NCBI RefSeq assembly: GCF_910592395.1
Contig: NC_088320.1
Coordinates: 11,780,501-11,844,500, forward strand
Length of the DNA stretch: 64,000 nucleotides
Direction of reading: 5' to 3'
Source: Lineus longissimus
Taxonomy: Eukaryota > Nemertea > Pilidiophora > Heteronemertea > Lineidae
Shown: positions 58,638-64,000 of the stretch, piece after piece
Layout: each line of letters starts with the position of its first letter
Numbering within the stretch: position 1 is the stretch's first letter
Translations under genes and position numbers: made by a program
Notes under the pieces: generated by a model
Told to the model about the DNA's origin: nothing
Database searches by the model: none
What the model saw: the letters and a program-made list of their open reading frames with translations, nothing else

Positions 58638-59207
58638 AATGTTTAGACATGTCCAAGAATTTAACAAATTAATCTCGGTTTCTTTTTTTAAAATACCCTT
58701 TATAATCTATATGTACATGTATATCAAATCCACGGAAAATCTGTAGATAATTTGTTCATAAAGGATCTAGTAAGGTTGTACACATTTACAAATTATACAG
58801 ATTATACAGATTCTATACACGCTTAGATTCTATATAGCATTCATGCCATTTTCTTTAACGTCTGCTACAGAACGTTTTGTCTGTGTACTTGGCAGTGACA
58901 TCATCAAAATATCGAGAAAGCAGGTCGTCCGATAGAGAAATCTATTGGCTGAACTCTCGTAGACCGTGTAAATGCAATAGCATTCCGCGAAGTTACTATT
59001 AATAGCTCACAATGTCATTTGCATAAGATATTGATGACGTTTTAGTCACGTGACAGTCGGACATCGACACTTATTTCTACGCATTTGAGCTTATTTCAAA
59101 GTCAATTATCTTTGACCCTGCATTGTTTTTAGCATGAATGATACCATAGAGTCAGAGAGAGAAATATTCAGAACAATTATGTAGTATTTCCAACACTCGG
59201 ACATGTG
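58638..59207. other. Sequence upstream of PAN-like exon, unit B
   Basis: Counterpart of 36817-37387; nothing called. Confidence 0.4.
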
Positions 59208-59382
59208 CCAGATTGAATCTAACTGCCCTAGTTAGAAAGCCTGAATCCATTACGAAACCGCATGTTTGTCCGACATTGTCTGTAATTCAGCGATGGGGAA
59301 ATAGAGGGCAGCAGCTGCAGTGACGTCATCTTCGCGGAATGCTATACATGACATAGGTGGACTATTGCACGTTCTGACCAAC

Positions 59383-59757
59383 ATGGACAGAGCTTCAGCA
59401 AGATTAGTGTTTTCATCATTCCATTTCATGACAATGCATATTAGCGGAACCGATAATAATTTAACCTCTGCAATCTTACGAGTTCAGTCAATTCTTCGAT
59501 GTAGCGTGGCATGCTCGAATATTCATAGGTGCGTTGCTTTTTCCACCACCTACCACTTGAACGGCCATGACGGCCATAATCCAAGGTTAACCTGTCATCT
59601 TCGCAAGGATACTGCTACCAAGGGCTGGAATTGCCGTGGCCGGAGAACAAGACATCGGTTTTGGAAAAAGCAGGTAGCTAACTTTTCAGTTTTCATATTC
59701 GCAACCTATTTTGCAATAAAGACATTATTTGCTGTTATTGCGGGCAAAACAAGTTAA
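59383..59757 (+). CDS. PAN/Apple-like exon or small protein, unit B
   Basis: Same frame as 37563-37937 with one change near the C-terminus (Thr to Lys, beyond the possible donor at 59674). The ATG corresponds to 59383, the Cys pattern is unchanged, and the GCAG|GTAGCT donor is kept. Confidence 0.45.
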   Translation: MDRASARLVFSSFHFMTMHISGTDNNLTSAILRVQSILRCSVACSNIHRCVAFSTTYHLNGHDGHNPRLTCHLRKDTATKGWNCRGRRTRHRFWKKQVANFSVFIFATYFAIKTLFAVIAGKTS

Positions 59758-62031
59758 ACGCCGGTACGGTGGTGCTCTCGATCCGTCGTTGGTCAGCCCC
59801 CCCCCCCTTCACTCTATAGTCTGAAACTTGACCAATTTTCGGCGAACTGGTAGATATCAAAGATCACCGCGGTGTGCATGCCGTGATAGGGAGCTCTTTA
59901 AACGAGCTATATGGTTAGATAGTGTGTATACCGTCAACAAAAAAAGTTGACCCGGAACCAGAAAACCTCCACGCCCAGGTGAAATATTTGCACGCGAATC
60001 GTATACGCCGATGCACAGCAATTTACCTGGGGAGAGATTTTCTTTTTCCAAAACAATGCAGCGGGACCGATGATTTTTACGCAGAGTAGCCGCTGTTCGG
60101 TTCGAGATTTCGTCAAAACAGGGCGAATCAAAGTGTGACGATACCCTGTGGCGAATCGAAATACATTAAACAACAATCTGCAGCGCTGCCAGAGATTATG
60201 TTTCTCTTTCCGCGAAGAAATCGTGCTTTGAACTGGCAAAAGTCCGCAAAAGATTTCGAGTCTGCTAACTTTTCCGTAATACGCATGCGCACCAACATGA
60301 TCGGTCCGGGGCTGCCCGTTTCGACGACGATTTCATCAATGTCATGGTGTGTGGGAGGATGTCGACGGTATACAACTATATACTCCCCCCCCCCCCCCCA
60401 CCACCACCACCACCCGAGTCTTCTCGCTCACCAGCCCTATTAACGAAGAGCTCCCTATCAAGGCATTAACATTCCCCATATTAAAATATATTATTCTCAC
60501 TATATGCAAAAGAGTTGCAGTTTTGATATTTTCTTTTGTAATGATTTTGTAATCTTGCTGCAAATGTGGTAACGGAGATCGCGTAATGTACGTTGCATTA
60601 GATGTACCTTCTATATGTTACGTAGGTTTTCATTGTGTGTGTGTGTGTGGGGGGGGGGGGTCAGTCGATTTTGGGGTGTAGAACTCTTATTCCCACGTGT
60701 CTGTGATTAGAGTTGAGGAACATGCTCGACGAGGCGATCGATCATGTGCACTAAATGTAGAACACAAATGACACAGTGAATAAATCGAACTGGAGAAAAG
60801 ACTATGTAAGATTTTTACCAACATCGCTTTCTAAAAAGAAACCCCATTCTCGTTATTATGCACGGCGTACATTCAAATGAGGAATAAAATGTACAGCTAT
60901 ACTTCAATTTTGAGAATGAATTACAGCGTCTGATGATAACTTCGACTCGCCTGAACTGGTAAACATTTCACAGTGATAAATTCCGTGTAACTGCACAATA
61001 CTATTTTGAATACCTATGCCTTATATATGAACCGATCCGATTTTGGAATTGCAAAATTTACTGTAAAAATGCAGATGGAATATCACTATGAAACATTAGT
61101 CGATTAACTAAATAGCTTAATAGATACCTGTAATCAAACCTCGGAGGTGAAGTCGGAACTGCGGAAACATCTTAAAACGGTATGAGAAAATCGATATCCT
61201 AATATCTGCGCTCTGTTACTTATTACAGATATTTATTGTATATTTGACAAAATATACAATGAATAATTATTTGCAATGTTCCATCAGTATCAAATTGTTC
61301 AAACCTCGAAATTTATCGACTTATATATCTAATATCAATCTTTTCAGTTTCACTGTTTTAGGGTATTTCCGCCTTGTTACCCCAGATTCCGCAGTTTTCG
61401 CAGATTCCGCTGAATAGCCATGGCCGTCAGGATGGGATTCGGAGCGGAGCGCAACCTCTTTAATTTACGGGGGAATCCAAAACAGGCATTATACGTTGAT
61501 AATGGATTGATATAATCAAGATGCGTGCATTACTTATCACGCGTGTCTAATCAATAGAGGAGCAGCCTTCCATCTCCAACATGTCATGTATTAACTTTAG
61601 AATTTGAACATACTCTAAAACCTCGAATACAAGGAATGATGCTCCGCCCCCAATCGTTACATTGGTTTTGAATGGTAATTGACAAATAAGTATTATTCTC
61701 TTATCAATGGCATCGGCCATGGAGTCGCATGTGTTATAATCACGCTCTGATCTTGGCTGACATTGACAGTGAAACGATATCAACATCACTGGTTATAGTA
61801 GGCCCATTTCTTCTAATAAAAGAGACCCGTTGTGTCGTTTCTTTAGAATTGATATTGAGGTTCTAGAATCTCTCTTCCATTGTAATGATTGGTGGTGGAG
61901 CCTCATTCCTTGTATTGGAGGTATTCATCCTTTATAACCCGAACACTACATTCAGAGATGTCATATACATATCTTAACTTTCAACCGAAACGCCGAACTA
62001 GTAGAGGGGCAACTATCGGTCGTACCGTGAT
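59758..62031. other. Possible intron, unit B
   Basis: Counterpart of 37938-40504, about 290 bases shorter because it lacks the A-only pieces. Poly-C plus (CAC)n at about 60387-60413 and (TG)n plus poly-G at about 60635-60660. Confidence 0.45.
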
Positions 62032-62187
62032 GTGAGGATCCATGGCCAATTCCCAGCGTGGGCGGCATCGGTATTTTACCACACGAAGTTAAGGGTTATA
62101 GTCACGGTGGCCTTTTTTCATTACACTTTGAGCTCTCATCGTAATGTCTACGTCTTCAGCCAAGAGACTATAAGTGGAGATTTTAGA

Positions 62188-63111
62188 ATGACATCTAATT
62201 TTCATTTTTACGAGCTCACCTACATTGCTGGCGAATTTGACGATGATGTAATAGGTGTTAGCACTCGTCGTGGACGGAAGTCTGCCTATGAAAAATTTCG
62301 GGCATTTCTATTTGATTTGAATGGAAAAGGTTATTGCCGAAAATTGATTTTACCGTATGACGAACTTAAGAAAAGCCTCGGTCCGAGAAATTCGACGTTC
62401 GAATATTTCAAAATGGTTTCATGCGGTGAGAATGTTTTCTTAGAGATGACCTTTCGATGCAAATTTAAGAAGCACAAGTACAGGGAAAATACCCTTTCTA
62501 TATCTTGGTTAGATTGGTATAAAATAGTAAACGTAGGGTTCGTTCTTAAACTTCAGTATGTAAAACGCCTAAAAGGGAAGCGCTACTCTCTCATGTCTGA
62601 AGCCGACATAGTTAACTCACTTAATATGGATAACATCATACTAGAAGATATCAAATGTGATTTAAATGGTTATCTCTATAAATCATCAGGCAGCGCACAT
62701 CCAATCACCATCTTAGAAAAACCGTACGAGCATGGTACATCCACCTCGATTATCTTTCGTGATGATTTCTTCAGAAAATTTGGAGACTCTCCAATTGTGT
62801 CTTTGCTCGGGTCTCATAACGTTGTCATTGAGGTTCATCGGTCAAAAGTTGTCACCAACGTCGTTCTAAGTGACCCTACGGAGAACTACAAGTTTCATTC
62901 TAAGAAACACGCTAAATTAATTTTTATGTTAAACTTGGAGCCATGCCTTGACCAATCAGATGTTAAAGCTAGGCCTACGTTATTGATGACATTAGATGCC
63001 CAGTTTGTCTCATATTATATGCTTATTGTTGATGCGAATGAAAGAATAATCGCCTGGCCAAAATTTGGTTCTAGTAATAAGCAGTTGACGGCGAAAGCAT
63101 TTATTGTGTGA
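62188..63111 (+). CDS. Conserved hypothetical protein, unit B (359-codon open frame)
   Basis: Counterpart of 40661-41584; the same-length frame opens at the GTG at 62032 and Met53 is at 62188. Replacements relative to A are Val to Ala, Ile to Val, Gly to Arg, Lys to Asn, Gly to Asp and Lys to Met. No stop, no indel. The flanks carry indels, so the open frame looks maintained. Family not recognised. Confidence 0.6.
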   Translation: MTSNFHFYELTYIAGEFDDDVIGVSTRRGRKSAYEKFRAFLFDLNGKGYCRKLILPYDELKKSLGPRNSTFEYFKMVSCGENVFLEMTFRCKFKKHKYRENTLSISWLDWYKIVNVGFVLKLQYVKRLKGKRYSLMSEADIVNSLNMDNIILEDIKCDLNGYLYKSSGSAHPITILEKPYEHGTSTSIIFRDDFFRKFGDSPIVSLLGSHNVVIEVHRSKVVTNVVLSDPTENYKFHSKKHAKLIFMLNLEPCLDQSDVKARPTLLMTLDAQFVSYYMLIVDANERIIAWPKFGSSNKQLTAKAFIV

Positions 63112-64000
63112 AAAAAAAAGTATTTTGTGTTTTAACTGAACTGCGTGAACAAAACTCCCATTTAATGTAATACATAAAGCTGAGTAAAGGAAACCACTTG
63201 AAAATATAAATGATAGTGAGTTTTGAACAGTAAAAGCCTCCGATTAAAATAAGTTCTTGATGTGAGCAGTTTCGGGGACGGTTGCGAAATCCTCACTTTT
63301 ACTTTTATCCCGTGAATTGCATCACAATTTAGCATGTATTGTATCATACAACCTAAGTCAGACCATCAACCTTGATCCTGGCCGGCTTTAAACATCCCTC
63401 AGTATTTGTCACCGATCATTTCATTCATAGCAATGTTCCCTCGTCTTTATCGTGACAGGACCTCTTAAAGGCCACGACTCCTGCTTTTATGATTGCATGA
63501 CATGTACAGATCCTCAAAGAGGAGACTTAAAGCTCCGCATTAAATCAAGTTTGATCAAAATTGAAGCACCCAGTCAGAGATAAAGCAAGATTAACTGTTT
63601 TGTTTACATGTTATGTAACAGCCTTGGTTAGGTTTCTAAGTGAAGTCAGGCGGCAAGTTTACTGACATAGATCAGACTGATGTTTGATTTCTTACTATAA
63701 TGGTATAAATTTGTCTGTATTACCTTACCTTTTTATAGGGTATATCGAATGTCAATGAAAAACTGACTTCATATATCAATTTTAAGAGCATTCATTGATA
63801 TTTGTCCTCCCAAGTAGGGCAATAGCCTGATCTACATCACAACTTTTGCTGAACCCGCCGCCTGGCTCTGACAAGCCAGTTGCTGGCCTGATTAGGTAAT
63901 CAAGTTGTCAAACACATCTTCAAAATTGATGGAGCTAATTGCATTGGGTTTTCTGTATTGTATAAAGTGTTAGGTACACTTTTGAAATCGTCTTACAGCA
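63112..64000. other. 3' flank of the hypothetical gene, unit B
   Basis: Only about three substitutions against 41585-42473. No gene called; the window ends inside unit B. Confidence 0.5.

Larger units (their letters stand above)
45321..64000. repeat. Segmental tandem duplication, unit B (continues past window)
   Basis: Same order and orientation as unit A; see 21663-45320. B-only features are the rearranged Mutator-like copy at 45550-46526, the TTAA MITE at 55849-56191, and about 175 bases at 58270-58445. Base 64000 matches 42473 and the similarity has not ended. Confidence 0.92.

Overview
This is animal nuclear DNA of low to moderate GC. It is mostly non-coding, crowded with transposon debris, and has only a few spliced or single-exon genes. 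The mix of pogo, Harbinger, Mutator-like, Penelope-like, non-LTR and tRNA-SINE remnants, plus one intact rhodopsin-class receptor that looks like the peptide (FMRFamide-receptor-like) group, fits a marine invertebrate, probably a lophotrochozoan. The species cannot be fixed from this window. No prokaryotic operon, CRISPR array, rRNA gene or functional tRNA gene was seen.

Layout. 1-391 is the broken right end of a long-armed inverted-repeat (foldback) element whose fuller copies lie at 22.3-28.0 kb and 46.5-49.6 kb. 1368-2329 is a Mutator-like element with 25-bp terminal inverted repeats (TIRs) and a 9-bp target-site duplication (TSD). 2.3-12.0 kb is gene-poor and holds small hairpin elements. 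12.0-21.6 kb holds two dead pieces of pogo transposase (one next to a pogo-type MITE), a Penelope-like fragment, an intact 349-aa receptor gene on the minus strand (13892-14941), a collapsed Harbinger element (17989-18933), and a young tRNA-SINE (14-bp TSD) inside a non-LTR retroelement fragment.

21.66 kb to the end is the main structure: a direct tandem segmental duplication. Unit A runs 21663-45320. Unit B starts at 45321 and is still matching at base 64000. The offset shifts along the units (23,658 at the left edge, about 21,610 in the middle, 21,527 at the right) because each copy has private insertions and deletions. Each unit carries, in order: foldback element, a possible exon (about 29.2 / 50.8 kb), a probable last exon with AATAAA on the minus strand (31.8 / 53.4 kb), a non-LTR pseudogene interrupted by small transposons, a SINE, an internally deleted transposase, a PAN/Apple-like exon (37.5 / 59.3 kb) and an open frame of 359 codons of unknown function (40.5-41.6 / 62.0-63.1 kb). 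A signal-peptide exon with a perfect splice donor (44974-45320, minus) ends, within a base or so of its ATG, at the A/B junction, so its presumed promoter lies in unit B.

Comparing A with B gives natural empty/filled site pairs. These show a TTAA-flanked MITE, tiny TGT...ACA elements flanked by CCGG, and a short SINE-like insertion, each present in one copy only. The two units could be a real recent duplication or two haplotypes wrongly placed end to end; read depth would decide.
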